Part shown: one piece after another, positions 1 through 7,488 of the stretch | Numbering within the stretch: the first letter of the stretch is position 1 | How the letters are laid out: every line of letters starts with the position of its first letter | DNA from: Litoreibacter sp. | GTDB lineage: Bacteria > Pseudomonadota > Alphaproteobacteria > Rhodobacterales > Rhodobacteraceae | Assembly: GCA_026710325.1 (NCBI GenBank) | Contig: JAPORH010000063.1 | Coordinates: 1 to 55,030 of the forward strand | Direction of reading: 5' to 3' | DNA length: 55,030 nucleotides | Notes under the pieces: model-generated | The model's database searches: none | What the model was told of the DNA's origin: nothing | What the model saw: only the letters and a program-made list of their open reading frames with translations | Translations under genes and position numbers: made by a program

Positions 1-50
1 AAGCTTCAATTCGAATCCTTTTCGCTCCTCGTTTCAAGTAGCGTCGTGTA

Positions 51-632
51 CTATGGGACGCGGACCAAAAGCTCCTCCGCGAAATCCGTGAGCGCGTTTG
101 TGTCTGCCACATCGGCCAACACATCTTTGAATCTGTCCTTCGTCAGCGAGCTGTGGCGCGCCATGAGATAGGTCTGCCACATCTTGTCGATGCTGCGAAT
201 TTCGTTATCGGACAACGGATCAGCGCCTTCAGGGATTTCACCGGGGTTGAACGACCAATGCGGGTTCGTCTGCGCAGTGCTCTGACGGCACAAGGCGTCC
301 AGCATTTTCATGGAGGCCTCGAACGACATCTTGTCGACCATGCCGCGCCACCCGGTCAGCGCCAGCCCAATGCAGCCATTGGCGTAGAACTCCGCCAGCA
401 AGCCGGTGCTGGCCTCAAAATCAATTGCAAACATCCCGTTGTTGCGCTGTTTTGCCAGAGCAAAGATGAATGGCTCCAGCATTTCGGCGCGTTGCTCAGG
501 CGTAAGCGCGGGGCGTCTCCCTTCAGTCAAAAGACCGGGGTTTCCCAAACCCCGTACCATTTTCTTTTTGTACTTTTTGCGAAGCCCGAGCCCGATCAGA
601 AATCCAGTGAGGCCCGCGAGTTGATGCGACAT
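51..632 (-). CDS. Hypothetical protein, 193 aa
   Basis: I do not recognise this protein. It starts with a short hydrophobic stretch (LAGLTGFLIGLGL, residues 5-17) followed by a lysine/arginine cluster (RKKYKKK), which suggests a weak membrane anchor or a basic tether. The rest looks soluble and mainly helical, with an acidic C-terminal half. An AGGGGTG ribosome binding site lies just before the ATG. The stop codon is about 50 bases from the window edge, so the gene is complete. It is transcribed away from the 5'-nucleotidase terminator and appears to be a single-gene unit. Confidence 0.7.
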   Translation of the reverse strand: MSHQLAGLTGFLIGLGLRKKYKKKMVRGLGNPGLLTEGRRPALTPEQRAEMLEPFIFALAKQRNNGMFAIDFEASTGLLAEFYANGCIGLALTGWRGMVDKMSFEASMKMLDALCRQSTAQTNPHWSFNPGEIPEGADPLSDNEIRSIDKMWQTYLMARHSSLTKDRFKDVLADVADTNALTDFAEELLVRVP

Positions 633-726
633 GTTTCACCCCTTTGTTTGGGACGTGATGCCTTGCGATCGTGGTAGAAGTTGGGCGAGATCGGTGCCTT
701 TCGATAGCAGCAGATTGCACCCCGGA

Positions 727-756
727 CAAAAAAAGCCCCGCACGCGGCGGGGCTTT
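727..756 (-). terminator. Rho-independent terminator of the 5'-nucleotidase gene
   Basis: A perfect 10-bp stem (AAAGCCCCGC at 732-741 pairing with 747-756) has a 5-base loop. On the minus strand it is followed by a run of seven T. It lies 20 bases after the stop of the nucleotidase gene. Confidence 0.9.
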
Positions 757-776
757 CGATGGCGCTTTGAGGGCGC

Positions 777-2351
777 TTATTTCTGGGTGATACGGCCCTC
801 GATGGCGATCACATTGTCGCCGTTCTCGGCCATGTACTCGGCCACGACATCGGCCAGGTCCGGGCCATAGTCATAGGCATTGGCTGCATCAACGAACATT
901 TTGTAGCCGTCGCCGCCCTGGCGGACATAGTTGTTGGAGACCACGCCATAGGTTTTGGCCGGGTCGATGGGCGTGAAGGCCCCATTTTCCATCACCATAA
1001 CCTCCTGAATGCGGCCCTCGTTCGGGGCGACGGAGGCGTCAAAGGTGAATTTAAGCCCAGCCACAGCAGGGAAGCGGCCTTTGACTTCCTCGATCTGGCT
1101 CACGCCGTTTTCAAGCGCATCGATGATGGTTTGGCCGGTGACCTGGAAGGTGGACAGCGTGTTCTGGAAGGGGAGCACGGTCAGCACCTCGCCCATCGTG
1201 ACCTCGCCCGCATCGATGGAGGCGCGTACGCCACCTGCGTTCTGGATCGCGATTTGCACGCCTTGATCCTTCACCCGGTCGAGCATCGCGTCGGCCACCA
1301 GATTGCCCATGGCGCATTCCTGCACGCGGCAAACGGAACGGTCGCCTTCAATCGGTCCGGCGGAACTTGCGACGACGCGAGACTTCATCTCCTCAATCGG
1401 ACCGGCGAGCTCGGCCACGCGGGCGACGATGCCTGCGTCTTCTTCAACAGAGGCGTCGAGCAAGATCGTATCGCCGGTGGCCGCCGTCACGTTGCCCGCA
1501 TCATCAAAGGTCAGCTTCAGGTGCCCGATATATTTGGAATAGGCATAGGCCTGCGCCACGGGTGTGTTCCCTACCATTTGCGGGTAGGCCAGCGCGCCTT
1601 CTTCGGTGTTGGACATCAACGTGTGGGAGTGCCCGCCCACAATTGCGTCGAGCCCGTCGACAGAGGCTGCGATTTCGCGGTCGCGCGGCAGACCCACATG
1701 GGTCAGCGCGATGATCTTGTTGACCCCTTCGCCTGTCAGCGTGGCCACATCGGCGGAAAGGCTTTCAACCTCATCAGTGAAGACGACTGCGTCAGAGGGC
1801 GAGGAGGTTTCCACCGTGTCCACGGCGAGCGCGGAGACGATACCGATCTTTTGCCCGCCCACGTCGAGCACCACGTGATTTTCGACCTTGCCTGCAAGGA
1901 TGTTAGATTGCGACACGTCGATATTGCCAGAGATGACCGGGAAATTCACACCATCGGCCAGCTTGGCCAGGCCTTCGTCGCCATCGTCAAACTCGTGGTT
2001 GCCCACGGCCATGGCGTCAAAACCGATCTGGTTCATGAACTCGATTTCCACGTCGCCCTTATAGGTCGTGTACATCAGAGAGCCTTGGTATTGGTCGCCC
2101 GCGTCAACGACGATCACGTTTTCGCCCGCAAGCTCCGCGCGCAGCTCAGCGATTTTGGTGGCGACGCGCGCCACACCGCCGAAGCACTTACCCTCGGCAT
2201 TGTCCTCGGCGCCGCAGGTGGAATCGAAACGGTTGATCGGCTCGATTCGGCTGTGCAGGTCGTTGATATGGATCACGTGCAGCGTGTAGTCGGCGGAAGC
2301 GACACCCGTGGACAGGGCCAGTAGGGCGGCGGAAGAAAATAGCGTGCGCAT
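777..2351 (-). CDS. Periplasmic 5'-nucleotidase / 2',3'-cyclic phosphodiesterase family (UshA-like)
   Basis: A two-domain metallophosphoesterase that releases phosphate from nucleotides in the periplasm. A signal peptide (about residues 1-20, ending VASA) precedes the metal-binding motifs HINDLHS (about 27), GDQYQGS (about 87), GNHEFDDG (about 117), THVGLPRD and GGHSHT (about 240). The C-terminal 5'-nucleotidase domain carries NAGGVRA and LPFQNTL, which bind the nucleotide. Length (524 aa) fits the family. A TTG start six codons upstream is possible, but the ATG at 2351 has GAGGGGG at suitable spacing and begins the signal peptide. It is probably used to scavenge phosphate or nucleosides. The exact substrate cannot be told. 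Confidence 0.92.
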   Translation of the reverse strand: MRTLFSSAALLALSTGVASADYTLHVIHINDLHSRIEPINRFDSTCGAEDNAEGKCFGGVARVATKIAELRAELAGENVIVVDAGDQYQGSLMYTTYKGDVEIEFMNQIGFDAMAVGNHEFDDGDEGLAKLADGVNFPVISGNIDVSQSNILAGKVENHVVLDVGGQKIGIVSALAVDTVETSSPSDAVVFTDEVESLSADVATLTGEGVNKIIALTHVGLPRDREIAASVDGLDAIVGGHSHTLMSNTEEGALAYPQMVGNTPVAQAYAYSKYIGHLKLTFDDAGNVTAATGDTILLDASVEEDAGIVARVAELAGPIEEMKSRVVASSAGPIEGDRSVCRVQECAMGNLVADAMLDRVKDQGVQIAIQNAGGVRASIDAGEVTMGEVLTVLPFQNTLSTFQVTGQTIIDALENGVSQIEEVKGRFPAVAGLKFTFDASVAPNEGRIQEVMVMENGAFTPIDPAKTYGVVSNNYVRQGGDGYKMFVDAANAYDYGPDLADVVAEYMAENGDNVIAIEGRITQK

Positions 2352-2463
2352 GGTATGCGTCCCCCTCAAATGGAATCTCGTAAGACCAGAGTGGCCGGGT
2401 CACGCGGGAGAGTCAAAGCCTGCTTGCTTGACGCGACGGTATCGGCGCGGCATGGGTAGCACC

Positions 2464-2802
2464 ATGCTGATTTACAAAATCCTGACACGCGCCCAATGGG
2501 CAGAATTTGTGCAAAACGGTGTGTTTAAAGGCGCGCCCATCGACATTGAGGATGGCTATATCCACTTCTCCACCGCCGTGCAGGCGCGAGAAACCGCCGC
2601 GAAACATTTCGCGGGGCAAACCGACCTGCATCTGGCCTGGGCCGAGGCGGATGACCTGGGAGACGCGTTGAAATGGGAGGTCTCGCGCGGTGGCGCGCTG
2701 TTTCCCCATCTCTTCCGTGACTGGCAGAGAAGCGAAGTAGTCGGCGACACTGCGCTGCCGCTCGTCGGAGATGCCCACCAATTCCCGGATGAGATTGCAT
2801 GA
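2464..2802 (+). CDS. DUF952 family protein
   Basis: A small cytosolic protein (112 aa) of the DUF952 family, recognised by the start MLIYKIL, the segment DGYIHFSTA and [16 protein letters not shown]. The family is related in fold to ADP-ribosyltransferase-like proteins; its function is not established. The open frame extends upstream, and an ATG at 2452 is also possible, but family members usually begin with MLIYKI. Its TGA overlaps the pyrD start (ATGA at 2799-2802), so the two are probably translationally coupled. Confidence 0.85.
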   Translation: MLIYKILTRAQWAEFVQNGVFKGAPIDIEDGYIHFSTAVQARETAAKHFAGQTDLHLAWAEADDLGDALKWEVSRGGALFPHLFRDWQRSEVVGDTALPLVGDAHQFPDEIA

Positions 2803-3857
2803 ACCTTGTCACCCGCATTGGGTTGCCGCTGCTCAAGAGCTTTGACCCGGAAACTGCCCATGGCCTTGCTCTGAAAGCTTTGAATTTGGGGCTGGCGGGC
2901 GGTACCGGGCCGGTGACCTCCGATCGCTTGAAGACCGAACTTGCCGGCATTGAGCTATCAAACCCCGTCGGGCTGGCCGCCGGGTTTGACAAGAATGCAG
3001 AAGCCTTGCGGCCTTTGTCGCGGGTCGGCTTTGGATTTCTGGAGGTCGGCGCCGCAACACCGCGCGCCCAGCCGGGCAACCCGAAGCCGCGACTGTTTCG
3101 GTTGAGCGAAGACCATGCCGCCATCAACCGGTTTGGCTTCAACAATGACGGAATGGCGGCCATTGGCGAGCGGTTGGACGCAGCGAGGGTGAAAATCCCT
3201 GTGGGGTTGAACCTTGGCGCCAACAAGGACAGCCCCGACCGTTCCGCCGATTTTGCCACTGTTTTGGAGCGACTTGGCACAGGCGTGGATTTTGCGACGG
3301 TCAACGTCTCCTCCCCCAACACCGAGAAACTCCGGGATTTGCAGGGCAAGGCTGCGCTTTACGACCTGCTGGACCGCGTGATGACCGTGCGGGAAGAAAA
3401 GGCGCGCGGTACCAAGATTTTCCTGAAGATTGCGCCCGATCTGGACAGCGACGCCTTGGCCGAGATTGTCGAGGTCGCGCGCGCGACCCGCATCGACGGG
3501 ATTGTCGCGACCAATACGACACTCTCGCGCGACGGGCTTGCCAGCGCGCATCGCGATCAGGCGGGAGGCTTGTCGGGCCAGCCGCTGTTTGAACGCTCGA
3601 CCCGGGTGCTGGCGGAATTGTCAAAACTGACCGAAGGTGCGATGCCCTTGATCGGTGTGGGCGGTGTCGGCTCTGCGGAGCAAGCCTATGCCAAGATCAA
3701 AGCAGGTGCCTCGGCGGTGCAGCTTTACACGGCGATGGTTTATCATGGTGTGGGGCTTGCGGCGGAGATTGCGCGGGGGCTGGATCAGCTGCTGGAAGCG
3801 GACGGGTTTGGGTCTGTTTCCGAGGCCGTGGGGAGTGCTCGCGGCGAATGGCTCTGA
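2799..3857 (+). CDS. pyrD: Dihydroorotate dehydrogenase (quinone), class 2
   Basis: Oxidises dihydroorotate to orotate in pyrimidine synthesis and passes electrons to membrane quinone through FMN. The 352-aa length and N-terminal extension are typical of the membrane-associated class 2 enzyme. Key motifs are AAGFDKN (about 60), [18 protein letters not shown] (about 81), NRFGFNNDG and NVSSPNT (about 172), the last holding the catalytic serine. Near the C-terminus, IGVGGV and the segment [15 protein letters not shown] bind the FMN phosphate. It overlaps the DUF952 gene by four bases. Confidence 0.97.
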   Translation: MNLVTRIGLPLLKSFDPETAHGLALKALNLGLAGGTGPVTSDRLKTELAGIELSNPVGLAAGFDKNAEALRPLSRVGFGFLEVGAATPRAQPGNPKPRLFRLSEDHAAINRFGFNNDGMAAIGERLDAARVKIPVGLNLGANKDSPDRSADFATVLERLGTGVDFATVNVSSPNTEKLRDLQGKAALYDLLDRVMTVREEKARGTKIFLKIAPDLDSDALAEIVEVARATRIDGIVATNTTLSRDGLASAHRDQAGGLSGQPLFERSTRVLAELSKLTEGAMPLIGVGGVGSAEQAYAKIKAGASAVQLYTAMVYHGVGLAAEIARGLDQLLEADGFGSVSEAVGSARGEWL

Positions 3858-3958
3858 GCCGAGCCAACACCTGACCGCGGGCTGGTGTTCCAAACTATAT
3901 TTGGTCGCGCTTTATGGCTGCCAAACACATTCGACAGAAGTTCTGTTTTCAACAGCCG

Positions 3959-4023
3959 CAAAAACACCTGCCCGTGCGGGCGGTCAGGTGTTAGCCCGGC
4001 GGCCTTCGGCCTTGATTCCGGGC
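3959..4023 (-). terminator. Hairpins between convergent pyrD and MATE genes
   Basis: AACACCTG (3963-3970) pairs with CAGGTGTT (3985-3992), with an inner CCCG/CGGG stem. On the minus strand this is followed by five T, fitting termination of the MATE operon. A second hairpin (AGCCCGG at 3993 with CCGGGCT near 4018) lies beside it and touches the end of the MATE gene. Confidence 0.65.
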
Positions 4024-4024
4024 T

Positions 4025-5347
4025 TTAGGTTTCTCCTGCTGAGCGCTCAAGGCTCGGATATTTCCATCCAAGCGTCACGCCTCGCGCGATGAAGCTGATC
4101 AGGAGCGCCATCCAGAGGCCGTGATTGCCGTAGGTTGGCAGCAGTAGCCAAACCGCGCCCCAGTAAATAACGAAGGACAGCGCCATCATGTTGCGCATGT
4201 CGCGGCCTCGGGTGGCGCCAATAAAAATGCCGTCGAGCATCCAAGCCGCCCAGCCGACAATTGGGGCGGCGACCATCCACCAAAGGTAGCTGCGCGCTTC
4301 CGCCTGCACCTCGGGCGCTTTGGCCATCAGGTCGATGAGCGGTGGCCCGGCCAGCGCGAAGAACAACGCAGCTATGACGCAAACGCCAAGCCCGCCGGTG
4401 CTGGCCACGATGGCGGAACGGCGCACGCGGGCCGGATCGCCGCGCCCGTAAGCGCGCGCGATCAGCGTTTCGGCGGCGAAAGCGAAGCCGTCCATCGCGT
4501 AGGCGGTGATGTACATGAACTGGATCAGCACCTCATTGGCGGCCAAGGTCACGTCGCCGAAGCCCGCACCTAGGAAAACGAAGGAGGTGAAGATGATCAT
4601 CAGAAGCGCGGAGCGGATCAGAATGTCGAGATTGACCAGCATCATCCGGATCAGCCGGGCACGGTCGAATATGCGTGGCCATTCGCGCCATGCCGGGTTG
4701 GTGAAGGCCGCGCGGCAAAGGTAAAGACCAAGCGCGGCCCCTGTAAGCTCAGCGATGACGGTGGCGATGGCCACGCCCTCCACGCCCCAACCGAAGCCCA
4801 GCACGAAAACCAGGTCGAGCCCCATGTTCAGCCCATTCATCACCAGCTGCACCCAGAACACCCCTATGGTGCGTTCCATCGCGACGAGCCAACCCGTAAG
4901 AGCGTAAACAGCAATCGCCGCGGGCGCCGACCAGATGCGGATGGCGAGGTAGTCGCGCGCCAGCTCTTCCACTTCGGGCGAGGCCGGGGAGAGCTGGAAC
5001 GCGGCGAGGAATATGAGCGGCTGCAGCATGATCAGCAACAGCCCCCCAGCGCCTGCGATCATCAGAGCGCGTGTCAGAAGAGCGGAGACCTCCGCCCGGT
5101 CGCCCGCCCCTTCGGCCTGGCCCACCATGCCGACGGTGCCCATGCGCAGGAAGCCAAAGATCCAGTAGATCGTGGACAGGATAATCGCGCCCATGGCGAC
5201 GGCGCCAATCGGCGCGGCCTCCCCCATTTGCCCCACGACACCGACATCAACCGCGCCCAAGATGGGCACGGTCGCGTTGGACAGCACGATGGGACCGGCA
5301 ATCTTGAAGACGCGCCTATGGGTGATGGGTTGCGGCTCAGCCTGCAT
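4025..5347 (-). CDS. MATE family multidrug/toxin efflux transporter (DinF-like)
   Basis: A 440-aa inner-membrane protein with about twelve hydrophobic segments in two homologous halves, typical of MATE cation-coupled exporters. The N-terminal half holds the segments KIAGPIVLSNATVPILGAVD and GFLRMGTVGMVGQAEGAGD. The second half repeats the pattern (AANEVLIQFMYITAYAMDGFAFAAETLIARAYGRGD, about 255-290), which is characteristic of the DinF branch. It is the last gene of a three-gene minus-strand unit and overlaps the upstream thioesterase by 11 bases. The substrate cannot be predicted. Confidence 0.93.
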   Translation of the reverse strand: MQAEPQPITHRRVFKIAGPIVLSNATVPILGAVDVGVVGQMGEAAPIGAVAMGAIILSTIYWIFGFLRMGTVGMVGQAEGAGDRAEVSALLTRALMIAGAGGLLLIMLQPLIFLAAFQLSPASPEVEELARDYLAIRIWSAPAAIAVYALTGWLVAMERTIGVFWVQLVMNGLNMGLDLVFVLGFGWGVEGVAIATVIAELTGAALGLYLCRAAFTNPAWREWPRIFDRARLIRMMLVNLDILIRSALLMIIFTSFVFLGAGFGDVTLAANEVLIQFMYITAYAMDGFAFAAETLIARAYGRGDPARVRRSAIVASTGGLGVCVIAALFFALAGPPLIDLMAKAPEVQAEARSYLWWMVAAPIVGWAAWMLDGIFIGATRGRDMRNMMALSFVIYWGAVWLLLPTYGNHGLWMALLISFIARGVTLGWKYPSLERSAGET

Positions 5348-5840
5348 CAGGGGCCGGCGGCATCACGAAATGGCCGGTGGCCTGCGCGAACAGCTTGGAG
5401 CGGTTGTCTTGCCAGGCCTCGACATGGACAGACGCATAACGCCTGCCGGAGCGGTTGATCCGCGCGCGCGCATAGGCGTCGCGCGGCAGGCCGGAGCGCA
5501 GATAATCGACGGTGAAGTCGATCGTTTTGGGCATGCGGGGAAGCACATCCGTGGCTTCCGGATCGATGCGCCCTGCCTCGAGATCGGACCATAGGATGGA
5601 CCAGCTCAACTCGATCACCGCCGTGATTTCGAGGAAAGACGCGGTAACGCCGCCATGGATCGCGGGCAAGGCTGGATTGCCAATGAGCGCGGGTTTGTAG
5701 GGCAGCACGGCCGTCAGCTCGTCGCCGCGCCGGTCGAACTCGACCCCGAGGAAACCAATATAAGGCACCGCGCCCGCCAGGTTGGCGAGCATGGCATCGC
5801 GACGCGTTTTGACGACCTGGACAGGCTCTGGGCGCTTCAT
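5337..5840 (-). CDS. PaaI-type hot-dog fold thioesterase
   Basis: A 167-aa single hot-dog domain of the acyl-CoA thioesterase PaaI/4HBT type. The segment ALIGNPALPAIHGGVTASFLEITAVIEL (about 60-90) contains the conserved HGG loop before the long central helix. The segment TIDFTVDYLRSG matches the dimer-interface strand. It overlaps the upstream gene of the same fold by four bases (ATGA), and the pair is followed by the MATE transporter. The acyl-CoA substrate is unknown. Divergence from MerR genes of a beta-oxidation locus hints at fatty or aromatic acyl-CoA turnover (inference). Confidence 0.88.
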   Translation of the reverse strand: MKRPEPVQVVKTRRDAMLANLAGAVPYIGFLGVEFDRRGDELTAVLPYKPALIGNPALPAIHGGVTASFLEITAVIELSWSILWSDLEAGRIDPEATDVLPRMPKTIDFTVDYLRSGLPRDAYARARINRSGRRYASVHVEAWQDNRSKLFAQATGHFVMPPAPDAG

Positions 5841-6277
5841 GGCTTTGCTCGCTGAAAGGTAAAAGCGCCAGTCGCGGTGGCGACCGGGTTTTCGCGGTCT
5901 TCATCCCAGGCGGTGGCGCGCACGAAGGCCACGGCGCGGGTGACGTGATAACACGAGGCCTCCGCCCGAATGGATTGACCCGGGGTGGCAGCCCGCATGT
6001 AATCAATGCGTAGGTCTATGGTGGCTGTGGCAATCGGGGCCTCTGGGTGGCTCATTACAGCTGCCCCGCCGCATGTGTCCATCAGCGCCGAGACCGCGCC
6101 GCCGTGAATAACACCTGAACGCGGATCGCCGATCAAAGCCTCACTGTAGGGCATCGTGATCACCGCGCGGCCTTCCCCTATATCCTCGAGCGTCATCTCG
6201 AGCGCTTTGGAGAAAGGAATTGCCTCGATAAACTGTCGGGCGATTTTGGTGCGGTCGGCTGGCGTCATTGCTGGCAT
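5837..6277 (-). CDS. PaaI-type hot-dog fold thioesterase (second copy)
   Basis: A 146-aa hot-dog protein related to its downstream neighbour. It has the HGG motif in GVIHGGAVSALMDTCGGAAV (about 72-91) and the paired strand TIDLRIDYMRAATPG. The open frame runs upstream to 6469, into the divergent MerR gene. The ATG at 6277 (MPAMTPADRTK) is preferred because homologous domains start near here and AAAGAAG precedes it; an ATG at 6268 is also possible. Probably an acyl-CoA hydrolase acting with the next gene. Confidence 0.87.
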   Translation of the reverse strand: MPAMTPADRTKIARQFIEAIPFSKALEMTLEDIGEGRAVITMPYSEALIGDPRSGVIHGGAVSALMDTCGGAAVMSHPEAPIATATIDLRIDYMRAATPGQSIRAEASCYHVTRAVAFVRATAWDEDRENPVATATGAFTFQRAKP

Positions 6278-6407
6278 GGCTTCTTTCTGGTCGCTGCCAC
6301 CTGTATTCCGCGCCACCCCGGAGGTCGCAAGCGATTTGACGACGGAATTCGGTTTCGGGTAGACAAAAACCCTGCGCTGGACGCGCGATCTGGGAGGGAG
6401 GGCCCGC

Positions 6408-6776
6408 ATGTCCGACACACGCCTGAGTTTCAAGGAGATGTGTGCCGAGTTCGATGTTACCCCGCGCACGTTGCGCTACTACGAATATATTGAGCTGTTG
6501 CAGCCCGAACGTGAAGGCAGGTCGCGCTATTACCGCGCGCGGGAGGTCGCGCGAATGAAGCTGATCATGCGCGGACGCAAGTTCGGCTTCTCGCTCGAGG
6601 ATATCCGGCAATGGCTGGATCTCTATGACGCGGACCCTGAGAATCGAACCCAGATGCAGGCCTGGATTGATCTGGCTGATGGCCAGCTTGAAGAGCTTCA
6701 CTCCCGCCGTTCGCAGATAGACGAAGCCATCGACGATCTTCAGAAATTGCGAGATCAGGTCGCCAAAGGTCTGTGA
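6408..6776 (+). CDS. MerR family transcriptional regulator
   Basis: A 122-aa regulator with an N-terminal winged helix-turn-helix (EMCAEFDVTPRTLRYYE, about 11-27, then the wing GRSRYYRAREVARMKLI) and a C-terminal coiled-coil dimerisation helix (about 80-120). It has no cysteine metal-binding loop, so it is not a metal or redox sensor of the classic MerR type. It resembles the LiuR/PsrA-like MerR regulators of acyl-CoA metabolism. It diverges from the thioesterase pair and is a close paralogue of the regulator at 7047. Its target is unknown; an 18-20 bp palindrome lies directly after its stop codon. Confidence 0.92.
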   Translation: MSDTRLSFKEMCAEFDVTPRTLRYYEYIELLQPEREGRSRYYRAREVARMKLIMRGRKFGFSLEDIRQWLDLYDADPENRTQMQAWIDLADGQLEELHSRRSQIDEAIDDLQKLRDQVAKGL

Positions 6777-6792
6777 TGCGCCGGTGAGTCGG

Positions 6793-6812
6793 AGTTGTCA
6801 TATATGACAACT
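6793..6812. promoter_or_regulatory. Perfect 20-bp palindrome
   Basis: AGTTGTCATATATGACAACT is an exact inverted repeat without a loop, 17 bases after the first MerR gene. A T-rich stretch (TTTTCTTTT) follows it, so it could be a weak terminator of that gene. The full symmetry without a spacer is more like an operator for a dimeric regulator. Confidence 0.5.
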
Positions 6813-6944
6813 TTTCTTTTGCGCTCCCCGTAAAACCCTTATTTTCAAGGGCCAAAGCGCTTTGGAAGTCAGAAACAATCTTGCGTGTGACCGAGGGTCA
6901 CCTTGCCTGACATTACGTCAACCCACTTCTGACGCCACGTTACA

Positions 6945-6960
6945 TTTACGTTAACGTAAA
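6945..6960. promoter_or_regulatory. Perfect 16-bp palindrome, probable MerR/LiuR-type operator
   Basis: TTTACGTTAACGTAAA lies 87 bases upstream of the second MerR gene. As I recall the family, LiuR-type MerR regulators of branched-chain and fatty acyl-CoA breakdown bind palindromes of this ACGTNNACGT kind. The site is therefore a good candidate for autoregulation and for control of the beta-oxidation genes that follow. This is recalled knowledge plus position, not proof. Confidence 0.6.
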
Positions 6961-7046
6961 GAAGAGTTGTAAGATGAACTCGACCGCCACAAATCGGCCT
7001 CACGAAAAACGTTTGATTGAGAAAATGATGAAGTGAGGACGATAGA

Positions 7047-7454
7047 ATGTCTGAGGAGATTATGACCATTCGCGAGATGTGCGATGCTTTCGGTGTTACG
7101 CCACGCACCTTGCGCTTCTATGAAGCCAAGGAGCTGATCTTCCCGGTGCGGGAAGGCCAGAAGCGGCTTTACAACAAGACCGACCGCGCACGTTTGAAGC
7201 TGATCCTGCGCGGCAAGCGCTTTGGCTTCTCTCTCGAAGAAATCCGGCAGCTGCTTGAGATGTATTACCTGGACGACCAGCAGGCCACGCAGCTGACCCG
7301 CACCTATGAAATCGCGAAAGACCGTTTGGCCGATATGGTCAAGCAGCGCGATGAATTGACCGACGCGATCAAAGATCTCGAAAGCCAGCTTCGCTGGGGA
7401 GAGAAAATGCTCGCATCCATGAACAACGACGCCCTCCGCGCCGCTGCCGGGTAA
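7047..7454 (+). CDS. MerR family regulator of the beta-oxidation operon (LiuR-like)
   Basis: A 135-aa MerR protein with the DNA-binding segment EMCDAFGVTPRTLRFYE (about 9-25), the wing GQKRLYNKTDRARLKLI, and a coiled coil from about residue 75. It lacks the cysteine effector loop of metal sensors. It is about half identical by eye to the regulator at 6408. The acyl-CoA dehydrogenase starts only 34 bases downstream on the same strand, so it probably controls that gene and those after it, sensing an acyl-CoA. The palindrome at 6945 is the likely operator. Confidence 0.92.
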   Translation: MSEEIMTIREMCDAFGVTPRTLRFYEAKELIFPVREGQKRLYNKTDRARLKLILRGKRFGFSLEEIRQLLEMYYLDDQQATQLTRTYEIAKDRLADMVKQRDELTDAIKDLESQLRWGEKMLASMNNDALRAAAG

Positions 7455-7488
7455 GGCTTAAAAGACAAACCGATATTCGGAGGACCCG

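Noticed and set aside
8-20. TTCGAATCC near the left edge, possible end of a truncated tRNA
   Set aside because: The flanking bases do not form a T-stem and no CCA or acceptor stem follows.
1131-2324. Long open frame (397 codons) on the plus strand
   Set aside because: It is the antisense of the 5'-nucleotidase gene, which has all its motifs; long antisense frames are common in GC-rich DNA.
6637-6655. Sequence resembling a tRNA T-arm on the minus strand (CTGGGTTCGATTCTC)
   Set aside because: It lies inside the MerR coding region (PENRTQ), and no acceptor, D-arm or anticodon arm fits around it.
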